Assembly (NCBI GenBank): GCA_045628865.1
Contig: JAZQQB010000064.1
Location: 1 to 64,000, forward strand
Direction of reading: 5' to 3'
DNA: 64,000 nucleotides
Source of the DNA: JAZQQB01 sp045628865
Lineage (GTDB): Bacteria > Bacillota > Clostridia > Lachnospirales > Lachnospiraceae
The notes under the pieces were generated by a model. It saw only the letters and a list, made by a program, of their open reading frames with translations, did not search any database and had not been told where the DNA came from. Position numbers and translations under genes: made by a program. Positions 24,110 through 33,115 of this stretch are shown here, in pieces. How positions within the stretch are numbered: position 1 is the stretch's first letter; every line of letters starts with the position of its first letter.

Positions 24110-25945
24110 TTACTGATTCTTCTTAAATCCAGCACGCTTTCTAAGTGTAGGATCTAAGATTTTTTTACGGATTCTTAAATTGTCTGGAGTAATTTCCAAA
24201 AGTTCATCTGTATCAATGAATTCCAATGCCTGCTCTAAGCTTAAAATACGAGGTGGTACCAAACGAAGAGCTTCATCTGAGCTTGATGTACGAGTGTTTG
24301 TAAGATGCTTTGTCTTACAAACATTGATTTCAACATCTTCAGCCTTACCAGTCTGTCCGATAACCATTCCTGAATATACTTTCTGACCTGGTCCAATGAA
24401 TAATGCACCACGCTCCTGCGCATTGAACAAACCATAAGTAACTGCTTCACCAGCTTCAAAAGCAATCAAAGATCCCTGCTTACGGTAAGATAAATCTCCC
24501 TTATATGGGCCATATCCATCAAAAATAGTATTGATGATACCATTACCCTTTGTATCTGTCATGAACTCACCACGGTATCCAATAAGACCACGTGATGGAA
24601 TCGAAAACTCAAGTCTTGTGTATCCGCCTGATGCAGCACCCATGCTTCTAAGTTCACCTTTTCGTTCGCTTAATTTCTGGATAACAGCACCTGAAAATTC
24701 TTCTGGAACATCAATGTATGCAAGCTCCATAGGTTCTAATTTCTTACCATTTTCATCTGTATGGTATAATACTTCCGCTTTACTTACTGCAAATTCAAAG
24801 CCTTCACGACGCATATTCTCAATAAGTACTGATAAATGCAACTCACCACGTCCAGATACCTTAAAGCTATCTGTAGAATCTGTTTCTTCTACACGTAAGG
24901 ATACGTCAGTATTTAATTCACGGAACAAACGATCCTTTAAGTGACGGCTGGTTACAAACTTACCTTCCTGACCTGCCAAAGGAGAATCATTTACAATAAA
25001 ATGCATTGCGATAGTTGGCTCTGAAATCTTCTGGAAAGGAATTGGATTGATCTCATCTGGAGAACATAAAGTATCACCAATATGAATATCTGCAATACCT
25101 GAGATTGCAACAATAGCACCAATATGCGCTTCTGTTACTTCATATTTGTTCAAGCCATCATATTCATATAATTTACCGATCTTAACCTTTTTCTGCTTAT
25201 CTGGTTCATGATGATTTACCAAAACAAGTTCCTGATTTACCTTTAATACACCATTATCAACCTTACCACAGCCAATACGTCCTACATATTCGTTGTAGTC
25301 GATTGTAGAGATCAATACCTGTGTGCCAGCATCTGGATCTCCTTCTGGAGCTGGAATATAATCCAAAATGGTTTCAAACAAAGGCATCATGTCCTTATCT
25401 TCATCTTCCATATTCAGCTTTGCAAATCCCTGTTTTGCAGATGCAAATACAAATGGGCAGTCAAGCTGTGCATCATCTGCTTCAAGATCAAGAAACAATT
25501 CCAAAACTTCGTCAATTACTTCATTAGGACGAGCTTCTGGTCTATCGATTTTGTTGATGCAAACAATAACTGGAAGCTTTAATTCCAAGGCTTTCTTTAA
25601 TACAAACTTGGTCTGTGGCATTGCTCCTTCAAAAGCATCTACTACGAGGATAACACCATTTACCATCTTTAATACTCGTTCTACTTCGCCACCGAAATCT
25701 GCATGTCCTGGTGTATCAATGATATTGATCTTTGTATTTTTATAAGTAACAGCAGTATTCTTTGCTAAAATAGTAATACCACGTTCTCTTTCAATATCGT
25801 TAGAGTCCATGACACGTTCAGCAACTTCCTGATTTTCACGGAACACACCGCTTTGTTTTAAAAGTTCATCTACTAATGTTGTCTTACCATGATCTACATG
25901 GGCAATAATTGCAACGTTACGTACGTCTTCTCTTTTCTGTAACAT
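24110..25945 (-). CDS. typA: Ribosome-associated GTPase TypA/BipA
   Basis: About 611 residues from the ATG at 25945 (AGGAG before it); an earlier in-frame ATG 11 codons up lacks a site. Translation GTPase motifs: AHVDHGKTTL (G1), RERGITI (G2), DTPGHADF (G3), NKIDRPEA (G4), SAKQG (G5), then domains II, III and V and the BipA-specific C-terminal domain with RKKILDPTLRKR. It binds 70S ribosomes at the EF-G site and helps 50S assembly and growth in cold or stress. Monocistronic. Confidence 0.97.
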   Translation of the reverse strand: MLQKREDVRNVAIIAHVDHGKTTLVDELLKQSGVFRENQEVAERVMDSNDIERERGITILAKNTAVTYKNTKINIIDTPGHADFGGEVERVLKMVNGVILVVDAFEGAMPQTKFVLKKALELKLPVIVCINKIDRPEARPNEVIDEVLELFLDLEADDAQLDCPFVFASAKQGFAKLNMEDEDKDMMPLFETILDYIPAPEGDPDAGTQVLISTIDYNEYVGRIGCGKVDNGVLKVNQELVLVNHHEPDKQKKVKIGKLYEYDGLNKYEVTEAHIGAIVAISGIADIHIGDTLCSPDEINPIPFQKISEPTIAMHFIVNDSPLAGQEGKFVTSRHLKDRLFRELNTDVSLRVEETDSTDSFKVSGRGELHLSVLIENMRREGFEFAVSKAEVLYHTDENGKKLEPMELAYIDVPEEFSGAVIQKLSERKGELRSMGAASGGYTRLEFSIPSRGLIGYRGEFMTDTKGNGIINTIFDGYGPYKGDLSYRKQGSLIAFEAGEAVTYGLFNAQERGALFIGPGQKVYSGMVIGQTGKAEDVEINVCKTKHLTNTRTSSSDEALRLVPPRILSLEQALEFIDTDELLEITPDNLRIRKKILDPTLRKRAGFKKNQ

Positions 25946-26091
25946 AAATCTCCTGCTTTCTTTTTTCACAAAAAACACTGTTCATTTTTGTTAATAACTC
26001 ACAATCGTTAATAATATCAGTCCATGTTTTATTTGTCAACTGATTTGGGAAATTTCACCCTGGTAAACTACTTTCAAAAAAAGGCAAAAAA

Positions 26092-26111
26092 GGAGCAACA
26101 GCCGTTGCTCC
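26092..26111 (-). terminator. Terminator of ilvE
   Basis: Stem GGAGCAAC/GTTGCTCC with a 4-nt loop, then TTTTTT on the minus strand, 13 nt after the stop. Confidence 0.9.
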
Positions 26112-26124
26112 CTTCACATTCTTA

Positions 26125-27156
26125 TTAGTCAACTTTGATCTCTTTGATCCATCCTTCTGGAGCTTCGATTCTGCCCATCTGGATTCCTGTTAATGTATCG
26201 TATAATTTCTTTGTGATTGGTCCCATTTCTTCCATTCCACTTGGGAAACAGATTTCTTCACCATGATCTACGATCTTACCAACTGGCGAGATAACTGCTG
26301 CTGTACCACAGAGACCACATTCTGCAAAGTCTTTCAATTCTTCTTTGTAAACTTCTCTGTGTTCAACTGTTAATCCAAGATACTTCTCTGCAACATAACA
26401 TAATGAACGACGAGTGATTGATGGTAAGATTGTATCTGACTTTGGAGTTACTAATTTGCCATCTTTTGTAATAAAGATGAAGTTAGCACCACCTGTTTCT
26501 TCAACCTTTGTACGTGTTGCAGAATCAAGATACATATTCTCATCATAACCAAGTTCATGTGCTTCTACGATCGCATGTAAGCTCATAGCATAGTTTAAAC
26601 CGGCTTTGATATGACCTGTTCCGTGAGGTGCTGCTCTATCATAATCGCATACTCTGATAGTGATTGGCTTTGCGCCACCCTTAAAGTATGGTCCAACTGG
26701 TGTACAGAACATTCTAAACTGATATTCAGTTGCTGGTTTAACACCAATAACTGGATTGATACCAAACATATATGGACGAATGTATAATGTAGCTCCTGAA
26801 CCAAATGGTGGAACATAAGCTGCATTGGCCTTTACTACCTGTTCAACAGCTTCGATAAACTGTTCCTCTGGTAATACTGGCATTTCCAATCTCTTTGCAG
26901 AATCTGCCAAACGGGCTGCATTTAAGTCAGGTCTGAAGCATACGATTCTTCCATCCTCTGTTGTATAGGCCTTTAATCCTTCAAAAATAGTCTGTGCATA
27001 CTGTAATACACCTGCACACTCACTCATAGTAATGTTTGCGTCAGTGATAAGTTCACCCTTATCCCATGCGCCATTCTTGAAATTTGAAACATATCTATAG
27101 TCAGTCTCAACATAACCAAATCCAAGACTAGACCAGTCCAAGTTTTTCTTTTCCAT
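26125..27156 (-). CDS. ilvE: Branched-chain amino acid aminotransferase (type II)
   Basis: 343 residues, fold type IV PLP enzyme of the longer ilvE_II/eukaryote-like group. The PLP lysine is in HIKAGLNYAMSL; TRTKVEETGGANFIF and GTAAVISPVG are further cofactor and substrate loops. It interconverts branched-chain amino acids with their 2-keto acids using glutamate/2-oxoglutarate. It stands alone, with its own promoter and an 8-bp GCAA-loop hairpin in the leader (27188-27207) but no T-box. Confidence 0.95.
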   Translation of the reverse strand: MEKKNLDWSSLGFGYVETDYRYVSNFKNGAWDKGELITDANITMSECAGVLQYAQTIFEGLKAYTTEDGRIVCFRPDLNAARLADSAKRLEMPVLPEEQFIEAVEQVVKANAAYVPPFGSGATLYIRPYMFGINPVIGVKPATEYQFRMFCTPVGPYFKGGAKPITIRVCDYDRAAPHGTGHIKAGLNYAMSLHAIVEAHELGYDENMYLDSATRTKVEETGGANFIFITKDGKLVTPKSDTILPSITRRSLCYVAEKYLGLTVEHREVYKEELKDFAECGLCGTAAVISPVGKIVDHGEEICFPSGMEEMGPITKKLYDTLTGIQMGRIEAPEGWIKEIKVD

Positions 27157-27187
27157 CTTTCGATCCCTCTCTCATATCATATATTTT

Positions 27188-27272
27188 AAGAACTATTGCT
27201 AGTTCTTGTCGTTCTTTGCTCAACAATGTGAAGCTTTTCCACCATTATTATACTTTTGCAATAAGATGTCAA
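27188..27272 (-). promoter_or_regulatory. ilvE promoter and leader hairpin
   Basis: TTGACA (27267-27272), 17 nt, AATAAT (27244-27249; TATAAT overlaps 2 nt earlier). The leader contains AAGAACTA-GCAA-TAGTTCTT (27188-27207), a perfect stem capped by a GNRA tetraloop, about 30 nt before the ATG. Confidence 0.65.
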
Positions 27273-27335
27273 CGTTCTTTTGGTTATGGCTACTATGATA
27301 AAAAGGAATGACGGCAAACAACTCCTTTTCTTTTT

Positions 27336-27830
27336 CTATGAATTCACTCTTTCATATTTTTGGAAATAATACTCTAGATCAAAATAGGTCTGTTCATCAC
27401 TTTCCGCAGTCATTTCCCATTCCTCTGATTCTTCAAGATTTGGGAAAAAAGCATCTGCCACATACTTTTTCTGGATCTTTGTAATATGTGCCACATTACA
27501 GTATGGGAGAAACTGCTCATAAATAGACTGCCCTCCAATGATATAGATCAAATCATCCGGATATTTTTTTAATTCTTCCAAACATTCTTCAACAGAATGT
27601 ACTACCTGGGCATTTCTTACAGTCAGGTTCTCATCCCTTGATAAAATGATGTTTTTTCTAGAAACCAATGGCTGTTTTTGTGGAAAGGTTTCCAATGTCT
27701 TTCTGCCATAAACCACTACTTTTCCTTCTGTTTCCTTTCGAAACATCTTCTGATCCTGAGGAATGGACACCAAAAGCTCTCCTCTTAGTCCAATCTCCCA
27801 ATTTTCTCCTACTGCTGCAATGATATTCAT
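27336..27830 (-). CDS. folA: Dihydrofolate reductase
   Basis: 164 residues. It opens MNIIAAVGENWEIGLRGELL; the catalytic acid is the Asp of IPQDQKMF; NADPH motifs are VVYGRKTLETFP and YIIGGQSIYEQF. The usual Trp of the LPWxLP loop is Val here (LLVSIP). It reduces dihydrofolate to tetrahydrofolate. It is last in the apparent operon with the MBL RNase and addAB (21-nt gap to the upstream gene). Confidence 0.95.
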   Translation of the reverse strand: MNIIAAVGENWEIGLRGELLVSIPQDQKMFRKETEGKVVVYGRKTLETFPQKQPLVSRKNIILSRDENLTVRNAQVVHSVEECLEELKKYPDDLIYIIGGQSIYEQFLPYCNVAHITKIQKKYVADAFFPNLEESEEWEMTAESDEQTYFDLEYYFQKYERVNS

Positions 27831-27851
27831 AACTTTAACTCCTAAATCTTT

Positions 27852-29468
27852 TTATCGGTCCCATTTATCACAAAGGGAATTGATCTGATCTGCAAACTTT
27901 GCTAAATCCTTATTGGCTACCCCCTCATTCTTTTTAATGACGGTAAGCAAACGATGACCAGCTGCCATAAGTCTTTCAAACACAGTATTGCCACCAGTTT
28001 TTGTTTTCTTTTCTGCAAAGAGCGGTTTTGCCTTTACACGATATTCATTTTTAGAAAGATCAAAAACAGAGCCGGAATACGGGACCTCTGCTTCATATCC
28101 ATATTCATTTGTCAGGCACTCTGCAAAACCAGTGGATGCTGTATGCTCTCCATGCACGATAAATACCTTTTTCGGCTTTTTCTCAAAATGATTGATCCAG
28201 GTTAATAATCCATCCTTATCGGCATGACCACTCATACCCTTTAACTGCCTGATGCTGGCAGATACTCCAATGGTCTCACCAAATAGCTTTACCTCTGAGA
28301 TCCCGTCTACAATGGCACGTCCTAAGGTTCCAATAGACTGATATCCAACAAATAAAATGGTAGAATCCTCTCTCCATAAATTGTGTTTTAAATGATGTCT
28401 GATTCGTCCTGCCTCACACATACCCGATGCTGAAATGATCACCTTTGGATTATCATCAAAATTGATAGCCTTGGATTCATCACTGGTGATGGCAAGATTT
28501 AGATTTGGAAAAGTCAATGGATTGATGCCGTTTTTTACCAGTGCCATGGCTTCCTCATCAAAACAATCCGCTGTATTTTTCCGAAAAATGTTGGTGGATT
28601 CCACTGCAAGGGGACTATCCACGTATACCGGAAAGTTGGGATATTTCGGCAGCATCTTTTTTAATTTGATTGTTCGCAAAAAATAAAGAATCTCCTGCGT
28701 TCTTCCCACTGCAAAGGATGGAATCACCACATTTCCACCTCTATCAAAGGTATCTGATAAAATATCCGCAAGTTCCTTTACCCGGTCTGTATCATTTTTC
28801 TCATGAAGCCGGTCTCCATAGGTAGATTCCATCACCACATAATCTGCACTCTTGGTATAATTTGGATTCTTGATCAGCGGCTGATCAAAGTTCCCTATAT
28901 CTCCACTAAATACAATCTTTTTCTCTATCTCTTTCCCTGCTTGATCCGTTTCCTTTGCCCATACCTCAATACTGGCAGAACCAAGCAAATGTCCTACATC
29001 ACGAAAACGAATGGTGATATTCTCATCCACTTCACACTTCTCTTCATATTCCAAAGGAATCAGTCGTTTGATGATACCCATGGCGTCTTCCATGGTATAG
29101 GCAGGCACCACCTCTGGACTACCCGGTTTTCTTCTGCCTTTTCTGTTTTTCCATTCCGCCTCTGTTGCCTGAATATGGGCACAGTCTCTTAGCATAATGC
29201 TGCAAAGATCAACGGTTGCCTTGGTGGCATAAATATTTCCACGAAATCCATTGGCGAAAAGTGCCGGAAGCATGCCTGTATGATCCACATGGGCATGTGT
29301 GATAAATACTGCTTCGATACCAGATTCCGGCACAGGAAGCTTTACATTGGTATACACATCCTCACCCTGTTCCATACCGTAATCGATCAGATAATACTTT
29401 TCATTTACGATCAAGACATGACAGCTTCCTGTCACTTCATGATTGGCTCCTACAAATTCAAGTTCCAT
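27852..29468 (-). CDS. MBL-fold beta-CASP ribonuclease (CPSF73/YSH1-like)
   Basis: 538 residues. Metallo-beta-lactamase motif 2 is THAHVDHTG (about 57-65), with motif 3 His in DVGHLLGSA and motif 4 Asp in VFSGDIGN. The beta-CASP motif A is ESTYGDR, and the C-terminal RMMBL part has SGHADKDGLLTWI and FIVHGEHTA. The family cuts RNA using two zinc ions, like CPSF-73 and bacterial homologues; it is not RNase J by domain layout. A ~60-residue helical extension follows. It lies between addA and folA in one apparent transcript. Confidence 0.92.
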   Translation of the reverse strand: MELEFVGANHEVTGSCHVLIVNEKYYLIDYGMEQGEDVYTNVKLPVPESGIEAVFITHAHVDHTGMLPALFANGFRGNIYATKATVDLCSIMLRDCAHIQATEAEWKNRKGRRKPGSPEVVPAYTMEDAMGIIKRLIPLEYEEKCEVDENITIRFRDVGHLLGSASIEVWAKETDQAGKEIEKKIVFSGDIGNFDQPLIKNPNYTKSADYVVMESTYGDRLHEKNDTDRVKELADILSDTFDRGGNVVIPSFAVGRTQEILYFLRTIKLKKMLPKYPNFPVYVDSPLAVESTNIFRKNTADCFDEEAMALVKNGINPLTFPNLNLAITSDESKAINFDDNPKVIISASGMCEAGRIRHHLKHNLWREDSTILFVGYQSIGTLGRAIVDGISEVKLFGETIGVSASIRQLKGMSGHADKDGLLTWINHFEKKPKKVFIVHGEHTASTGFAECLTNEYGYEAEVPYSGSVFDLSKNEYRVKAKPLFAEKKTKTGGNTVFERLMAAGHRLLTVIKKNEGVANKDLAKFADQINSLCDKWDR

Positions 29469-29489
29469 GGTAACCCCCTTACTAAAAAA

Positions 29490-32400
29490 CTATACTGCAA
29501 AAGCAATGCCTAACTTAAATGAATAAATAATGATCTCCTTTACCACTTTTCCTGTGATATTTTCCAGTGCCTCCTTGTAATAATCAAGCTGCACCTTGTA
29601 TCTTTTCACAAAGTCCTCTTCTTTGGACAAAGCATCTGTCTTATAATCAAGGATCACAAGACCATCCTCCTCTTCCCAGAAAACATCAATGATACCCTGG
29701 ATCAGTACCGTTTCCTCTTCTGGGAATTCTTCGTTTAACCGTTTCGCTGACAATCCATACACAAAGGGCTGCTCTTTGTAGATCAGATCCTTCTTCGTTG
29801 CAATCTGCATACGGATTCCCACATCACTTGCAAGACATTTTTGTATCTGTCTATATTCTACAGCATCTTTTGCTTCTTTTGTGATTTTTTTTGTAGTCAC
29901 AAAATGTGCAAGCGCTTCCTCATATGCTTCCTTGCTATATTCTTTAGAAAAATCAAGCAACTCCATCACTCTATGATATGCACTTCCTCGCTGCGTACCT
30001 GTGATTTCTTCTTCGTCACTGATAAATTTCGGAATGATCTTTGAAGGAGTGGTTGGTGCAAACAATGGTGCTGAACCATCCTCCTCGATTTCATGGGCAG
30101 CTGCCTTCTTTAACTCAGAAACCGTTGTCTTGGTAAAAAGTTTTTCTAGATTTTTGTGTGGATAAGTAAAAGCAAAGGTCTGACTGACTCTTTCCACCAG
30201 CTTTTCATCAATTCCATCCAATGGCTTACGATTTACCAGTTTCTCGTACAAAATAGCATCTTTTACCGTTTCCTCAAATTCATCCTTGACCAAATCTTTA
30301 TAAAATACAGATCTATAAGAAAAAACAGTTTCATTTTTTCCATAAACCATAAGTAACCAATCTAAATAGGAGTTCCCTGATAGCAAAGATAGTTTGGAAA
30401 AATGACCATCTTTGGTGAGTCTATGCTGCTTTTGTTTTTCCTTTTCTTTGGAAGCATCCTCTAGCGCAGCTGTTAGGATCAGCTTTTCCTTGGCTCTTGT
30501 CAAAGCAACATACAGCACACGAAGTTCTTCCCCTAAGGCATCTGCTTCCATGTGATCAGCCATAACCTTTTTCCGAAGATCTTTATCCTTTATACGCCTT
30601 TCTTCATCCCAGTAATCCATCCCGATTCCCATGTTCATATCCATCAGAATCTGTCTGGTAAGATCTGTCTTATTGTGTTTCTTGGAAAGACCGGATACAA
30701 AACAGATCGGAAACTCCAAACCTTTGCTCTTGTGGATACTCATGATCCTGACGGCATCAGAGCCCTCATCAAAGGAAAGGGCTTCTCCATAATCGATCTC
30801 ATATTCCTGCAGCTGTTCGATAAATCGAACAAAACGGAAAAGTCCCTGGTAACTGGTTTTCTCAAATTCCGTTGCTTTTTGTAAAAGCATTTCCAGGTTC
30901 GCTTTTCTTTGTGCACCTGCCGGAAGGGAAGTCACATAATCCATATATCCGGTTTTTCGTAAGATTTCTTCTATTAACACATGTACAGAAACATATCCTG
31001 CTTTTCTACGATATTCCGTTAAAAACGCAAAAAATATTTCCTTTTTCTTTCTAAGAGGTTCTGGTAGTTCTGGCATTTCTTCCTTTAGGTAATCGAAAAA
31101 TACCAGACTATCTCCTTCATATGTTGCCTTGATCAGTGCCAGTTCCTCATCTGTAAAGTCAAACAGTGGGGAATGCAGTACTGCAAACAGCGGAATATCC
31201 TGCCTTGGATTATCCAGTACGCGAAGCAAAGAAAGGATGGTACTTACCTCAAGTGCACTAAAATATCCGGTTTTAGAATTGACATATACCGGTATTCCAT
31301 ATTCTGTTAAAACCTGTCGGAAGGTATCATCCCAACCCGAAGTAGAACGGAACAGGATCACGATATCTGAAAATCTGGCTGGTCTGTATGCTTTCGTTTC
31401 TTTATCTAATACCTGAAAATGCCCCACAAGTTCAAGAATCCGTCTTGCGACCATATGGGCTTCCATTTCCTTTTTCTCATACTTTTCAGGCTTTTCTTCC
31501 GATTCTTCGTCTGCCTTTCCTGTTACCACCAAAAGCTCTGTTGTATGATCCTCATCATTTTCCGGATAGTCGGCACCTAAATATAACCGTGCAGGTCCAT
31601 CATAAACCACACCGCCAAGTTCCTTGCACATGATCTTTTCAAAAACAGCATTGCAGGAATCAAGTACCTCCTTACGGCTTCTAAAATTCTGGCATAAGCT
31701 AATGAGGACTTCATCAGAATCCTCTACTGAATCATCTGTATAGTAAGCCATTTTTTCCATAAAAAGCTCAGGCATACTCATTCGAAACCGGTAAATACTC
31801 TGCTTCACATCTCCTACCATAAATCGATTGTGATCTCCTAAAGCATTTCTGGAAATGCTCGCTAACAGATATTCCTGCACCAGATTAGCATCCTGATATT
31901 CATCCACCATGATCTCTTCAAAGTAATCACGATATTCCATTGCTACCAAAGTTGGTTCGAAGCCTTTTTCTTCAGAGGGGGTTACTAAGATCTTTAAAGC
32001 CATATGTTCCATATCCGAAAAGTCGATGACATTTTTTTCTTGTTTTTGCTTTTGAAAACGTTCCATAAACTCCTTGGTCAAGGTAACGATCTCTTCCACC
32101 AAAGGGGCAATGGATGCTGCATCCTTAACAATATGCTCCGGTTGTTTTGCAAAATACGTATCTTTTAGATCATCTTTATCTTTTTTGACAGCAGCTCTCA
32201 TTTCCTTTGCTCGTTCCCGTTTTTCGGGATCTACTGTATCATCCTTTTTCGATGGAAGTCTTTTAAAATCAACAGCCTCCAAAGCAACCATGATATCTTC
32301 ATAGGTATCCTTTGAAGCTGCATTCAAAAGCATCTTTTGCTCATTCTCTAATAGCTCCCCATACATATATGGTCCATCTGCTTCATGACAAAGTGCAATG

Positions 32401-33101
32401 GCCGCCTCGCAGGTTTCTGCATCAAAAAAAAGTCTTTCCTTAGCACTTCGTATCATCTGTTTCATCCAATCAGTATTCATCAGTTCCTCTACCGTTTCAA
32501 ACTGATACTGCTTTAAACAGGTATCCAGCCATTTTTCTGGAAAAGGATAACTACAGGCAAAGGTATGAAGCTGTAAGATCATCTCCTCGATCATCTTCTC
32601 ACCACTACCACCTGCAAAACATTCCACAAGACGTAAAAAACTTTCCTTGGCTTCCACAAATTTTTCTTCTAACAGATCATTTAATACATCCTGCTTGAGC
32701 ATTTTGATCTCACCCTCATCCGCTGGTCGAAAGGCAGGATCAATCTCTAGTGCATCCATGTGATTTCTGAGTAAATACAAACAAAAGCTGTCGATGGTTG
32801 TGATCTGGGCATTATGGATCAGGGCGGACTGCCTTTGTAAATGGGTATTCTCAGGATCTGTCTCTAATTTTAATGCGATCGCATCTGAGATTCTTTCCCT
32901 CATTTCTGCTGCCGCTGCATTGGTATAGGTAACGATGAGCAATCTGTCAATATCCACTGGATGTTCTTTGTTGCTCACCATCTGGATAATACGTTCAACC
33001 AATACCGCGGTCTTGCCACTTCCTGCTGCCGCTGAAACCAAAAGATTTTTTTTATGAAGACCAATTACCTTCATCTGATCTTTCGTATATTGTACTCCCA
33101 T
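29490..33101 (-). CDS. addA: ATP-dependent helicase/nuclease subunit A (AddA)
   Basis: 1203 residues. UvrD-like helicase motifs: VSAAAGSGKTAVLVERI (I), TYTNAAAAEMRERI (Ia), MVDEYQDANLVQ (II), VGDVKQSIYRFR (III), SIHKSKGLEFPICF (V), LYVALTRAKEKL (VI). The C-terminal PD-(D/E)XK nuclease has GLVILDYKTD. With AddB it resects double-strand breaks up to a Chi site for RecA loading. It starts 14 nt after addB ends, so the two are coupled. Confidence 0.96.
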   Translation of the reverse strand: MGVQYTKDQMKVIGLHKKNLLVSAAAGSGKTAVLVERIIQMVSNKEHPVDIDRLLIVTYTNAAAAEMRERISDAIALKLETDPENTHLQRQSALIHNAQITTIDSFCLYLLRNHMDALEIDPAFRPADEGEIKMLKQDVLNDLLEEKFVEAKESFLRLVECFAGGSGEKMIEEMILQLHTFACSYPFPEKWLDTCLKQYQFETVEELMNTDWMKQMIRSAKERLFFDAETCEAAIALCHEADGPYMYGELLENEQKMLLNAASKDTYEDIMVALEAVDFKRLPSKKDDTVDPEKRERAKEMRAAVKKDKDDLKDTYFAKQPEHIVKDAASIAPLVEEIVTLTKEFMERFQKQKQEKNVIDFSDMEHMALKILVTPSEEKGFEPTLVAMEYRDYFEEIMVDEYQDANLVQEYLLASISRNALGDHNRFMVGDVKQSIYRFRMSMPELFMEKMAYYTDDSVEDSDEVLISLCQNFRSRKEVLDSCNAVFEKIMCKELGGVVYDGPARLYLGADYPENDEDHTTELLVVTGKADEESEEKPEKYEKKEMEAHMVARRILELVGHFQVLDKETKAYRPARFSDIVILFRSTSGWDDTFRQVLTEYGIPVYVNSKTGYFSALEVSTILSLLRVLDNPRQDIPLFAVLHSPLFDFTDEELALIKATYEGDSLVFFDYLKEEMPELPEPLRKKKEIFFAFLTEYRRKAGYVSVHVLIEEILRKTGYMDYVTSLPAGAQRKANLEMLLQKATEFEKTSYQGLFRFVRFIEQLQEYEIDYGEALSFDEGSDAVRIMSIHKSKGLEFPICFVSGLSKKHNKTDLTRQILMDMNMGIGMDYWDEERRIKDKDLRKKVMADHMEADALGEELRVLYVALTRAKEKLILTAALEDASKEKEKQKQHRLTKDGHFSKLSLLSGNSYLDWLLMVYGKNETVFSYRSVFYKDLVKDEFEETVKDAILYEKLVNRKPLDGIDEKLVERVSQTFAFTYPHKNLEKLFTKTTVSELKKAAAHEIEEDGSAPLFAPTTPSKIIPKFISDEEEITGTQRGSAYHRVMELLDFSKEYSKEAYEEALAHFVTTKKITKEAKDAVEYRQIQKCLASDVGIRMQIATKKDLIYKEQPFVYGLSAKRLNEEFPEEETVLIQGIIDVFWEEEDGLVILDYKTDALSKEEDFVKRYKVQLDYYKEALENITGKVVKEIIIYSFKLGIAFAV

Positions 33102-33115
33102 ACTCCTGATCCTTT

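Noticed and set aside
27157..27335. Branched-chain T-box or attenuator before ilvE
   Set aside because: Only a short GNRA-loop hairpin; no T-box bulge or terminator before the ATG.
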